This document shows positions 1-8,728 of a DNA stretch of 64,000 nucleotides, piece by piece. The notes beneath the pieces are model-generated. The model had not been told where the DNA came from. It ran no database searches and worked only from the letters and a program-made list of their open reading frames with translations. Where the stretch lies: the NCBI GenBank assembly GCA_914767715.1, contig OU612066.1, forward strand, positions 22,480,283 to 22,544,282. Reading direction: 5' to 3'. The DNA comes from Membranipora membranacea. Its lineage: Eukaryota; Bryozoa; Gymnolaemata; Cheilostomatida; Membraniporidae. Numbering within the stretch: the first letter of the stretch is position 1; the number at the start of each line of letters is the position of its first letter. A program made the position numbers and the translations under genes.

Positions 1-81
1 ATTCATATACATGTAAATTGCACATTATAAATAGAGTATAACGACAATCCTTAAATATAACTTATATATTTACGATTATAG

Positions 82-1064
82 GAGGATGGTGACGTCTGGC
101 ACAAGTCGGACACACTCAGAAGACCATTGAGCATCACTGCTCTTCACCAACTGTCGGAAGGATGTAAGTTTTATAAGTTGTTTCTTCTCTGAACTGACTT
201 TGCAAAAAAAGGACAACTGTAAAAATGGTTAACTATTGGTATTGTGTTTAGTTTTGGGAGTTATGTTATGCAAGGATAGGACAACTACTAAATATTTAAA
301 CACTGTTATTGGACTTACACTGCACTACATTGAGAATAGAATAAGTGACAAATGCTTCAGGTATTTTTGCAGTGGTGTCATTTCAAAGTATTGACAGCTG
401 TTGTATGATGTGTCGTTTTACTATTGTCAAAATGTCATTATTTTTCTGTTGTTTTTGCAGTTATTAGCCCAAGGTACCAATACGGAACAAAAACAATCCG
501 CGGGTATCAGGTTTCACCGGCAGTATCTTCGCCGTTGGCACGGGCGCTTGCTGCAATAGAGAGCAAGTATGAGAAAAGTTTTATGGGTACCAAGGTCAAT
601 AAACGTTTCAGAAGTCAGTATGCTCGTCTCAGGATAAGAGGAACACCAGAGAATACTGATACAGTGTGAGTAATAGTCTTCTTCTCTTCATTACCTATAT
701 ACAGCTTTGATTTGCTAGTTGGCTTCGTAGTGTAGATTATAAAGTGACTCATTGTCATTTCTATCACATTTGCATGTAAAACCTTCACAAATCGATAAGT
801 AATCCCCGAGTTTTTTTGTTGATTAGATTATACAACTGTCAGCAGACACTCACACTCGAGGATGCATTGGAGCTAGGAGCAGCGTGCAAAGGAAACCAAA
901 CACGTGTATCATATGTTGTCCAGCTCGGACTGGCAACAATTGGAGAGGCAGTTAACATCATGCCAAAAATCAATATAGCAAGATTGGAGGAGATACTCCC
1001 CACAAGGTCAGGAAATCTTCCTAATCCCGTGGCAGACGGGTCTTTTGACTATCTGTCTTTATAG
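82..1064 (+). CDS. 3' end of an unrecognised spliced gene (three exons)
   Basis: Three exons can be assembled: about 82-163, 461-665 and 827-1064, stop at 1062-1064. They have AG acceptors at 80-81, 459-460 and 825-826 and donors gtaagt (164) and gtgagt (666). Phases agree at both junctions: one base is left after exon 1 and two after exon 2, and the reading frame stays open throughout. This is the main evidence that it is real. The encoded C-terminal segment is about 174 residues, moderately basic in the middle (a run with KVNKRFRSQYARLRIRG) and ends in SFDYLSL. I see no known domain, signal peptide or membrane segment. The 5' exons are outside the window. The stop lies only 67 bases before the Polinton polymerase start, so this is either host DNA at the edge of the Polinton or, less likely, a spliced gene carried inside it. 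Confidence 0.5.
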
Positions 1065-1130
1065 TTATATTAGTTATTAGTTATATTTTCAACTTGTTTT
1101 TCTTCCTACTACTACACTCATTTAATCTGT

Positions 1131-4100
1131 TTGGAAAGCAATAACACTTTATCAATGTACATGTGCAAAGTGTGTTTAGTTGAGTTCTCAACCAAATCCA
1201 ATCTCAATAGGCATTTTAAGACCAAACACGACAAAAACTTTATCGGTTTTAAATGCGATAGCTGTGGCAGGAACTTTACCAGGCGCCACCAACTGAACTT
1301 ACACAAGCAGAAGTGCTCGAAAGCAATCAATTCTACTGTGTCAAGATCAGATGGTGCCTCCCAACAGATTGGCGGTGCAATCAATCACAATGACACAAAT
1401 GAATCCACCCAGGTAGAAACCTTTGCACATGCATCTCCTCTTAAAGACATCCTTAAGTCAAATTGGGAAGCCATCAAAACGTACTTTCGTTGTAGGAAAA
1501 TTGTTGACATATTCAATTTCCGACTGATAAATCAATCTGTGACAATATATGATGCTCTATGCAACCTTTGGCTTACAAAATTATCCAAACAAGTCAAGCT
1601 TCAATGCTGCTTAGGTTATGTGCTCAAAAACACCAATACCGATGAATTAAGATACTACCATAGTTCTGCAAACAACACGATGATTTTCGATAAGCCCATG
1701 ACTATTAAATCATTAACAGACATGCAAGATGTTGCAGAGCTTCTAGAAAGTGTGGACTTATGTGAAAAGGCAAAAGCCAATCGACCCAACAGTTCATGGG
1801 GTGTCCTTCATGTAACAAATATATCATTTTACCTGAGTAAACTTCCGTTTCCCAAGATTGGATCACCCGGTAACATTCCATCACATATCAAAAAACTGAA
1901 ATGTGTCAAAACTCTAAAGAGGGGAGTAAACAACAAACCCATCTCTGATAATCTTTGTTTCTTCCGTGCTCTCTACTTGAAACAAAATTGCACTTGTAAA
2001 AAGCGATGTGACTGTTTATTTCCAAAAAGCAGTTTGGTAAAAATACATGACTTGCTCCATAGATTTGTTGAATACATTGGTGGATCTCTACCTTCAGCCT
2101 CTGAGTTCCAAGGGGTGACTTTAGATGATTTGACATCTATCGAAAAGATTTTTGACCTCAAGATATCAGTATACAGCTTGTCAAGTGATGGAAACTGCAC
2201 ACTGTTGTTTCAATCATTCAGTAAGTCCAAAGTAGAGCTAAACTTGTGTATGGTTGGCAAACACTTCTGTTACATACAAGATATGTCAACTTTTTCTAAG
2301 TGTTTTACTTGCAAAACATGCAAGTTGAGCTTCCCTAGAAAAAATAACCTTCTGCGACATAGGAAAATTTGTGCTAAGCAGCAATCACGCTACAGATTTG
2401 ATAAAGATGTATTTCACCCACCGGGTAATATCTTTGACGAGATAGAGAATAGGACAGGACTTACCATTCCTAATGAATTACGGTTTTATCCCTATCGTGT
2501 GACATTTGATATCGAGTGCTACTTACCCAAGTCCACTTTAGAAAACACACCCAAGCTGACTTTTAACAATGACCACAAGCTCATGAGCATCAGTGTGTGT
2601 TCCAACATCCCTGGGTACCTTGATCCATTTTGTTTAGTAAGTGATGGAGACACTGACACGCTTGTTAAAAAATTTGTCATTTACTTGTCTCATCTCAGTG
2701 ATATTGCATACTCTCTGTGTCTAGAAAAAGTTTCCCCCCTGCTGGAAAAACTTGAGAGCTTAGATAGCATGCGCATGCAAACCGAATTAGAATACTCACA
2801 GAAACATTGGTCCCATCCCGCAAAATATCAATCCAATAGTATTGGTAGTCTTATCGAAAAGCTCAAAGACCACTTAGCGGAACTGCCAGTGGTCTCTTTT
2901 AACGGTCAAAAGTATGACTTAAATGTCATCCGTGCGCCTTTGATCCGTCACCTATGTCAAACAGATCAAATAAAATTTGCAATAAAAAGAAACAATTGTA
3001 TGAAATGTATTAAAACCAAAAAATTAAAATTTGTAGATGCCACTAATTATATCGCGCCAGGATTTTCTTATGAGTCCTTCCTAAAAGCTTACAATTGTTC
3101 TGTGCAAAAAGGCTACTTCCCGTATGAATACATCACTTCTTTGGACATGCTTGATGCGACTACGTTACCCCCTCACTCTGCATTTTATTCATCCCTTAGA
3201 CAGTCCAATATTACGCATGATGAATACGACTACTGCAAAAAGATATGGCGTGATCACAATATGGAAACCATGCGTGATTTCCTGATATGGTACAACAATT
3301 TGGATGTGGTCCCATTTCTTGAGGCTCTTGAGAAACAGTCCTCTGTGTACATCTCAAAAGGTTTAGACATGCTCAAAGATGCTGTCAGTGTCCCATCACT
3401 TGCTACAAAATGGCTTTTCAAGGAGTCATTGACAAATGAATTTTCTATTCCACTCATATCTCAAAAAAATTCAGACTTACATAAGACAATCAGAGATAAC
3501 ATTGTTGGAGGGCCAGCACTTGTGTTTCATAGGTACCATGAGTGTGATAAAACCTATCTTAAGTCAAATAAATATGGTCAGCAGGCAAAAATTTGTAAAC
3601 AGATAAAAGGCTATGATGCCAATAGTTTATATCTATATGCAGCGATGCAGCCTTTACCAACCGGCTGTATGATCAGACGACGATGTGACGAAAATTTCTA
3701 TCCATGCTTTGTGGATGTTCGAGGGCGTTTAGCCAATGAGTGGCTTGAGTTCAATGCTCACTTGACAAAGACACATATCAGACACAAATATAACCAAGGT
3801 GAAATTTATTTGGGTCAGCATGCCTTACCAGTTGATGGATTTTGCAAAGAAAATAACACCGTATACCAGTTTCACGGCTGTATTTTTCACGGATGCCCAA
3901 TCCCACAATGCCCAAACACGAACAATCAGGGAACAAATCCCATTAATGGTGTCCCTTATCAACAATTGTATCAGGACACAGTAGAAAAGGAGGGATATTT
4001 ACAAAAGCTAGGTTTCAAAGTTGTCTCTATTTTTGAGTGCAAGTGGTTAGAACAAAAAAAATCATCTAGGATGGTCTCTAGATTTGTGAAAAAACTTTCT

Positions 4101-5372
4101 TTTAGAGATATGAGTGAAAAGAAATCGATGACTGAGAGTGAAATTATTTCAGCAATAGAATCAGAGAGCTTTTTTGGTCTTGTAGAATGTGATGTACATG
4201 TGCCAACTGATTTACAATCTAAGTTTCAGGAAATGCCACCAATTTTCAAAAATGTTAGCATCAGTCGGGAAGATCTCTCCCCTCTGATGAAGAACTTTGC
4301 GATTGAGAACAATCTGTATCGAACTCCACAGCGATCCCTCATTGGTAGTATGTTTGGTAAAAAAATTCTGGTATTAACATCTCTGCTGAAATGGTACATT
4401 GACCATGGACTAAAGATCTCGAAAATTTACCAAATAGTTCAATTCAAAAAACATCGGTGTTTCCGTGAGTTTGGAGAAGCAATCTGTGATGAAAGAAGAC
4501 AAGGTGATGGTGACCCCTCAACCAAGGTCAGATCTGACACCGCTAAGTTACAGGGTAACGTTATTTTTGGGGCCACTATAATTAATAAGGAACGGTTTAC
4601 CGATATCAAATATACAACTGACCTCAAAACAGCTAACTCATATGTCAACAACAAAAATTTTATGTCTATAGAGGAGTTGGATGACGATGTATTTGAGATC
4701 GAGTTGAGTAAAAAGAAAATAAAACTTGATACTCCCATAATAATAGGCTTCTCTATTCTGCAAATTGCCAAGTTACGCATGCTGCAGTTCTATTATGATT
4801 TCATGCAAAAATTCTTTCACGATTCTTCTTTTGAGTATGTGTGCATGGATACCGATTCGGCCTATTTTGCTACATGTGGGGATTTGGAATCTTTGGTTCC
4901 CATGAACTTAAGACAACAGTATTTTGAAGAATTTGGTGAATGGTTTATCCCTGAATTCTGTGCGGAGCATAAAAAATCCTTCGTTGAGACTAAAGTTCAA
5001 GGTCTTCCATGGACCATGCAACCTTGCTGTAAGACTGTACATGTATATCATAAGCGAACACCTGGTTTGTTTAAAGAGGAGTTTTCAGGCACTGGGATCA
5101 TTGCACTAAACGCCAAAACCTATCACACTTTCAATGCATCAACCAGTAAAACTAGCACTAAAGGAATAATGCGTAATTTGAATTCTTTCAACAAAGCACA
5201 CTTTCTTGGCACACTTACCACCAAAAAACCAGTTTTTGGTACAAATAAAGGGATCATGAGAAAGAAAAACTCAATGGTCACATATACCCAATTAAGGTCT
5301 GGACTTTCTTTTTTCTACGCGAAACGGTTAGTTTGTGATGATGGTGTGTCTACATCACCTATTAATTTATAG
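1131..5372 (+). CDS. Polinton family B DNA polymerase with N-terminal zinc fingers and OTU-like domain
   Basis: This is a 1413-residue protein-primed type DNA polymerase. From the N terminus: two C2H2-like fingers (C12/C15/H28/H33 and C42/C45/H58/C62); a region that looks like an OTU cysteine-protease fold, with D273-x2-C276 in the motif DNLCFFRAL and a candidate histidine H378; and a third finger-like CxxC motif at C394/C397. The 3'-5' exonuclease follows: D460-I-E462, N591 to D596 (FNGQKYD) and Y721-x3-D725. The polymerase palm has motif A D829 in YDANSLYLY, motif B K1139 to G1147 and motif C DTDS at 1240-1243. The C terminus, FFYAKRLVCDDGVSTSP, has the ending I know from Polinton polymerases. 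All catalytic residues are present. The start is the first ATG after the upstream stop. It converges on the protease gene, and an AATAAA at 5702-5707 could end its transcript inside that gene. Confidence 0.92.
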   Translation: MESNNTLSMYMCKVCLVEFSTKSNLNRHFKTKHDKNFIGFKCDSCGRNFTRRHQLNLHKQKCSKAINSTVSRSDGASQQIGGAINHNDTNESTQVETFAHASPLKDILKSNWEAIKTYFRCRKIVDIFNFRLINQSVTIYDALCNLWLTKLSKQVKLQCCLGYVLKNTNTDELRYYHSSANNTMIFDKPMTIKSLTDMQDVAELLESVDLCEKAKANRPNSSWGVLHVTNISFYLSKLPFPKIGSPGNIPSHIKKLKCVKTLKRGVNNKPISDNLCFFRALYLKQNCTCKKRCDCLFPKSSLVKIHDLLHRFVEYIGGSLPSASEFQGVTLDDLTSIEKIFDLKISVYSLSSDGNCTLLFQSFSKSKVELNLCMVGKHFCYIQDMSTFSKCFTCKTCKLSFPRKNNLLRHRKICAKQQSRYRFDKDVFHPPGNIFDEIENRTGLTIPNELRFYPYRVTFDIECYLPKSTLENTPKLTFNNDHKLMSISVCSNIPGYLDPFCLVSDGDTDTLVKKFVIYLSHLSDIAYSLCLEKVSPLLEKLESLDSMRMQTELEYSQKHWSHPAKYQSNSIGSLIEKLKDHLAELPVVSFNGQKYDLNVIRAPLIRHLCQTDQIKFAIKRNNCMKCIKTKKLKFVDATNYIAPGFSYESFLKAYNCSVQKGYFPYEYITSLDMLDATTLPPHSAFYSSLRQSNITHDEYDYCKKIWRDHNMETMRDFLIWYNNLDVVPFLEALEKQSSVYISKGLDMLKDAVSVPSLATKWLFKESLTNEFSIPLISQKNSDLHKTIRDNIVGGPALVFHRYHECDKTYLKSNKYGQQAKICKQIKGYDANSLYLYAAMQPLPTGCMIRRRCDENFYPCFVDVRGRLANEWLEFNAHLTKTHIRHKYNQGEIYLGQHALPVDGFCKENNTVYQFHGCIFHGCPIPQCPNTNNQGTNPINGVPYQQLYQDTVEKEGYLQKLGFKVVSIFECKWLEQKKSSRMVSRFVKKLSFRDMSEKKSMTESEIISAIESESFFGLVECDVHVPTDLQSKFQEMPPIFKNVSISREDLSPLMKNFAIENNLYRTPQRSLIGSMFGKKILVLTSLLKWYIDHGLKISKIYQIVQFKKHRCFREFGEAICDERRQGDGDPSTKVRSDTAKLQGNVIFGATIINKERFTDIKYTTDLKTANSYVNNKNFMSIEELDDDVFEIELSKKKIKLDTPIIIGFSILQIAKLRMLQFYYDFMQKFFHDSSFEYVCMDTDSAYFATCGDLESLVPMNLRQQYFEEFGEWFIPEFCAEHKKSFVETKVQGLPWTMQPCCKTVHVYHKRTPGLFKEEFSGTGIIALNAKTYHTFNASTSKTSTKGIMRNLNSFNKAHFLGTLTTKKPVFGTNKGIMRKKNSMVTYTQLRSGLSFFYAKRLVCDDGVSTSPINL

Positions 5373-5633
5373 TGTATTATGAAAAATATTGCGCTAAATA
5401 CTATGCATGAACACTGATTTCTGAACTCACCCTTGAATTTCTTTAAATGATAACATGTACATGCTTCCACTTATGGTGTCTATGCTTCTATGATATTTTT
5501 CTAATGTCTCACCTCCTTTTATCGTGATGAGAAATGCTTACTCTTGTGGTTTATTAAACTTCCCATGTATATTCATTTGCATTTGTATTCCACATGGATG
5601 TTTACTGTATAAATCTGTGCTCTGTTAAAATAT
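5373..5633. other. Convergent intergenic spacer of the Polinton
   Basis: This AT-rich gap of 261 bases lies between the tail of the polymerase gene and the tail of the protease gene. No open frame or repeat is seen. On the minus strand an AATAAA (5633-5638) overlaps the protease stop codon at 5634-5636, so cleavage of the leftward transcript is expected inside this spacer. Confidence 0.5.
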
Positions 5634-6149
5634 TTATTGATTTTCATTATATAGCATATTTTTATCAAAAACTTCTACCTTTTTTTTTAAAATATTTCCA
5701 AAATAAAGGTCATTGATCACTTGGCTAACAATAAAGTCCCTCTCCCTTGATGAGTCAACTTGTCTCAATTTAGATAAAATATTTTTGTATGAGTAGTTTC
5801 TTGCTCGCATCAACAGAAAAATAAGACAATATTGTCCACAAACTGTAGAAATCCCTTGCAATACATGTTTACTACGCTTTATTCTTCCCATTTGTTTTAG
5901 TTTGGTATCAATCAAAATATTTTGGACAGTGTCTCCATATGAGTCAAAGTACTCTATGCTTCCGGAGTCTGTTATATTCACCGCGATCCAATGGCTTCCT
6001 GGCTGATGAGATTGGTCAAAGTTGACAATATTCATTGATGGAATAAATATCTCGGTGTTCACAAATTCATCCAATGATTTAACACTCGGGTTCAGCCTTG
6101 ATGTGTGCTCATCACTGTTCAAAATATTCCTTAGCTGTTGTGAGTTCAT
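5634..6149 (-). CDS. Adenain-like maturation cysteine protease (Polinton PRO)
   Basis: This 171-residue protein has the catalytic set of the adenovirus protease/Ulp1 family: H53 in SHWIAV, D69 in YFDSYGD, Q98, and C104 in TVCGQYC. In Polintons and adenoviruses this enzyme cleaves capsid and core precursors during particle assembly. The length fits the family (about 150-210 residues). Its ATG overlaps the stop of the upstream capsid gene in an ATGA arrangement (6146-6149), so it is the last gene of the leftward block. A polyadenylation hexamer overlaps its own stop codon. No lesion is visible. Confidence 0.88.
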   Translation of the reverse strand: MNSQQLRNILNSDEHTSRLNPSVKSLDEFVNTEIFIPSMNIVNFDQSHQPGSHWIAVNITDSGSIEYFDSYGDTVQNILIDTKLKQMGRIKRSKHVLQGISTVCGQYCLIFLLMRARNYSYKNILSKLRQVDSSRERDFIVSQVINDLYFGNILKKKVEVFDKNMLYNENQ

Positions 6150-7495
6150 GATACCGATGCCAAACTTGCATTCCTCAATTCATCAATATTCAGTAATTCG
6201 TCATACTCATAGTAAACCATCAAATTGACAGTCTCATTCAGTGGTTGGGAGAAAGTAAGTTCTACTTTTGTGTCACTTATGCGCTGCAGATGGGTCCCTT
6301 CACCATGACACCAATCGCTTGTCAAATCAAAAGCATAGAGACAAAGGCTGCTCTTAAAATGTTCTGGTGTTATCCCGTTACCTTGCTCTGTGAAGGTTTT
6401 CTCACACACTGTTTGAAGATTATGATAAGCTCTCATATAGATATTCTTTTCAAAGTCAACTACTAGTGGTTTCTTCAGCGCATAGTTGTTGTTAACCATA
6501 ACATTGATGGATGATAGGTGAAATGGTTCAAACTTAAATGGGGAGTGGTTGTAGGACCCATTCTTGGCAGAGTGCTTTACCATACCAAAAATGATCAGTT
6601 TGGGCTCCTGTTGGTTTGATAATACCGTAATTGTTTCACTTCCTCTTCCTGGTGAGATCGTAAAGAACTTGACATCCGACCCATTCATTACATACTTGGC
6701 TGGTGTTTTACGCAGAGTCTCAATATGTGAGATGCTGACAGACGGATGCACTTCTAATCTTCTCATCAGCATTGATGCCTTAACAATCTCAATTTTGTAA
6801 TCATACGGATCCGTAACACCTTTAATATGTTGTAGGACAAATTGTGGGCTGTTAAATTGCAATTCAAACCTCATTGAAACCCCTGGCAACATATACTTTT
6901 TTTGCATGAAAATCGGGGAGTTCAATCTTCCAATGAGGTCTAGTACTGGACTTCCCGCTAGCTTTGCAGCCCTTGCTTTCATTTTTGCGTCTTGAGTACC
7001 AGTTAATTGCTCAGAATGCTCCTCAACCATGTCGTCTGATATCCATCCAACTGTTCGCAAATGAGTGTGCTTAGCTCCGTCATCATGATTCAAAATGTTG
7101 GTAAGAAATGCTTTGTGTGCATAATGTACATTATCTTCAACTTGTTTGTGATTAAGCAGTACTGAGAACTTAGAAATCAAGCTATGAAAAATCTGCTGTG
7201 ATGGAGTTACAACAACTTTCGTTCCATCAGTATCCAATTTAGTTCCATCTGAATTCTGAATCATGATCTGAAGATGAAGTAATGAGTTTGCAAGATCATA
7301 GTAGTGAGTATTGGATCCGGTTATTTCGAATGTCACTGGTTCTAAGCCTTGAGGATGCGTCTCTGGTGTTATCTCATGGATCTCAGATTCCTTAAGATTT
7401 GTGTTGACGTGAATGTTGTCAAAGATCTGTAATTCATCCATAGCAATTTCCACAGCATGTTTGTCAAGTTTTTGATATTCACCTGTTGTTGTCAT
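6146..7495 (-). CDS. Hexon-like major capsid protein of the Polinton
   Basis: This 449-residue protein resembles the family of Polinton/adintovirus double jelly-roll major capsid proteins, which trimerise to build the icosahedral shell. What I recognise is the N-terminal signature around residues 55-80 (PVTFEITGSNTHYYDL then LLHLQIMI), followed by a segment in which a short beta-rich motif (FSVLLNHKQV) precedes an Ala/Leu helix. Later segments LPGVSMRFEL and VKASMLMRRLEVHPSV also fit. It is beta-rich with no membrane segment or signal peptide. It sits directly upstream of the protease (4-base overlap) and 5 bases downstream of a small basic virion-like protein, the usual capsid-gene context. 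Identification is by remembered family pattern; a structure prediction showing two jelly rolls would settle it. Confidence 0.8.
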   Translation of the reverse strand: MTTTGEYQKLDKHAVEIAMDELQIFDNIHVNTNLKESEIHEITPETHPQGLEPVTFEITGSNTHYYDLANSLLHLQIMIQNSDGTKLDTDGTKVVVTPSQQIFHSLISKFSVLLNHKQVEDNVHYAHKAFLTNILNHDDGAKHTHLRTVGWISDDMVEEHSEQLTGTQDAKMKARAAKLAGSPVLDLIGRLNSPIFMQKKYMLPGVSMRFELQFNSPQFVLQHIKGVTDPYDYKIEIVKASMLMRRLEVHPSVSISHIETLRKTPAKYVMNGSDVKFFTISPGRGSETITVLSNQQEPKLIIFGMVKHSAKNGSYNHSPFKFEPFHLSSINVMVNNNYALKKPLVVDFEKNIYMRAYHNLQTVCEKTFTEQGNGITPEHFKSSLCLYAFDLTSDWCHGEGTHLQRISDTKVELTFSQPLNETVNLMVYYEYDELLNIDELRNASLASVS

Positions 7496-7500
7496 TTTGC

Positions 7501-7929
7501 CTATGAGAAAATGTCGCGCTTCTTCTGTAGCCGTCGCTTTTTATTGCCCTTCAAACCTCCCACAGCCAGTTTCCTCTTGACTCCTCCCCTTTTGCCTCCA
7601 GTTATGTCTGAGGTTAGAGTTCTAATAAGTTTCTTCCCACCTAAGGTCAAATTTTTGACTGCAGCAGTGGAAAGTTTCTGTCCATCAATCAAATCAGAAG
7701 CAAAGTTAGCACCTGTCTTTAGTAGTTGCTTGCCAGCTGACTTTGCTACAGTTTTGAGAGTTGGCGCAAAACTTCTAAAAATACGCGTGAAGACACCTCC
7801 TAACCCATAGCCACGCTGTCTTGTTGCACCGCGAAATACAGGTATAAAGCCACCTTGTTGGTACGCATTTCCTTTGTAATGTTTATGTAATATGTTTGAT
7901 GGGGTATCAAAGCTATATGATCTACTCAT
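7501..7929 (-). CDS. Small basic Gly-rich protein, probable Polinton virion/core component
   Basis: This 142-residue protein is strongly basic. The N-terminal half has GGFIPVFRGATRQRGYGLGG, followed by an amphipathic helix-like stretch (residues about 47-75) containing TRIFRSFAPTLKTVAKSAGK, and a Lys/Arg-rich tail (KRKLAVGGLKGNKKRRLQKK). Similar small proteins sit beside the capsid genes in Polintons and adintoviruses and are compared to adenovirus pVI/pX-type core or membrane-active proteins. That comparison is my inference from composition and position. Its ATG overlaps the stop of the penton gene (7926-7929), and its stop is 5 bases before the major capsid start, so the three are surely expressed together. 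GG motifs could be protease cleavage sites, which I cannot prove. Confidence 0.65.
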   Translation of the reverse strand: MSRSYSFDTPSNILHKHYKGNAYQQGGFIPVFRGATRQRGYGLGGVFTRIFRSFAPTLKTVAKSAGKQLLKTGANFASDLIDGQKLSTAAVKNLTLGGKKLIRTLTSDITGGKRGGVKRKLAVGGLKGNKKRRLQKKRDIFS

Positions 7930-8681
7930 GGTTTGACTTTCCGGAAATGTAGCGTCACGTTTGTCTTTCCTTTCTCAAATGCAATTATTCTTCCATCGTC
8001 TCGCCTTATATTCACCTCCACTGTGTCTGTATGTGTGGAGGCAACTGGAACATATTGCACGTCTTGAAAAGTAACCCACTTAAATGTTGAGCTTTGGCGA
8101 GATGGCTCAGCCGGTACAACTCTGAGCAATGGCACCATTACGTCTCCAACCAATCTACGCTGAACAATATCTGTGTACACAAATAGCCCAACCAAACCAT
8201 CATTGATATCGCTAGCTGCGCCTGACCAATGAACTCCATTTAGAAATAACTCGCCATGGTTTTTGTTAAAACCCATGATCTGTATTAGGTTTTCTGTGAA
8301 AGTCACACCGGCTACTTCATTACCCTTCACTGTTATAGCTGTTCTATCACGAAGCTCGTCATAGTATATACTTAAATTACCCGTGCACCCAGCATTGCTG
8401 ATGACCTTTGTTATTTCGGAGACCAGCTTTTCAACAGAGGGGTAAAACCCATCGTGCAAACTGAACTCAGTCATTGTTCCGTTGGAGAATTTAATCCAAA
8501 CCTTTGCATTCATGACATTTGGCCATCTGCCAGGAAACTGAATTTCTGTCATTCCCACCTCCCAGGCACCATCATGAATTGGAAGTTTTGGGATTTTAGT
8601 CTTATATGAATGAAGTTTATTATCTGGAAAAAATTTTAAAGATGCATTTGATGGCAGAACTACATAAAATGAATTGCTCAT
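7926..8681 (-). CDS. Penton-like minor capsid protein of the Polinton (single jelly roll)
   Basis: This 251-residue protein begins FYVVLPSNASLKFFPDNKLH and continues with a conserved block around residues 39-60 (AWEVGMTEIQFPGRWPNV). That beginning is the hallmark I know from Polinton minor capsid proteins, which form the fivefold vertices. The rest is beta-rich, without cysteine motifs or membrane segments, and contains a central segment predicted to be strands (VTFTENLIQIMGF). It lies between the integrase (47-base gap) and the small basic protein (4-base overlap). The ATG at 8681 is the first in frame, directly followed by the conserved N terminus, which supports the start. Confidence 0.82.
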   Translation of the reverse strand: MSNSFYVVLPSNASLKFFPDNKLHSYKTKIPKLPIHDGAWEVGMTEIQFPGRWPNVMNAKVWIKFSNGTMTEFSLHDGFYPSVEKLVSEITKVISNAGCTGNLSIYYDELRDRTAITVKGNEVAGVTFTENLIQIMGFNKNHGELFLNGVHWSGAASDINDGLVGLFVYTDIVQRRLVGDVMVPLLRVVPAEPSRQSSTFKWVTFQDVQYVPVASTHTDTVEVNIRRDDGRIIAFEKGKTNVTLHFRKVKP

Positions 8682-8728
8682 GACTGCCCAGGAGTGCGTA
8701 GAGACAGTAAGTGAGGAGACAAAATTAT

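Noticed and set aside
424-669. 81-codon frame taken as a gene of its own
   Set aside because: Its beginning is intron: the real exon starts at 461 after a clear acceptor and joins exons on both sides in phase.
4439-4780. 113-codon minus-strand frame inside the polymerase
   Set aside because: Antisense shadow of a strongly supported gene; no motif.
7457-7810. 117-codon plus-strand frame
   Set aside because: Antisense to the basic virion protein and capsid start; composition mirrors the Lys-rich gene on the other strand.
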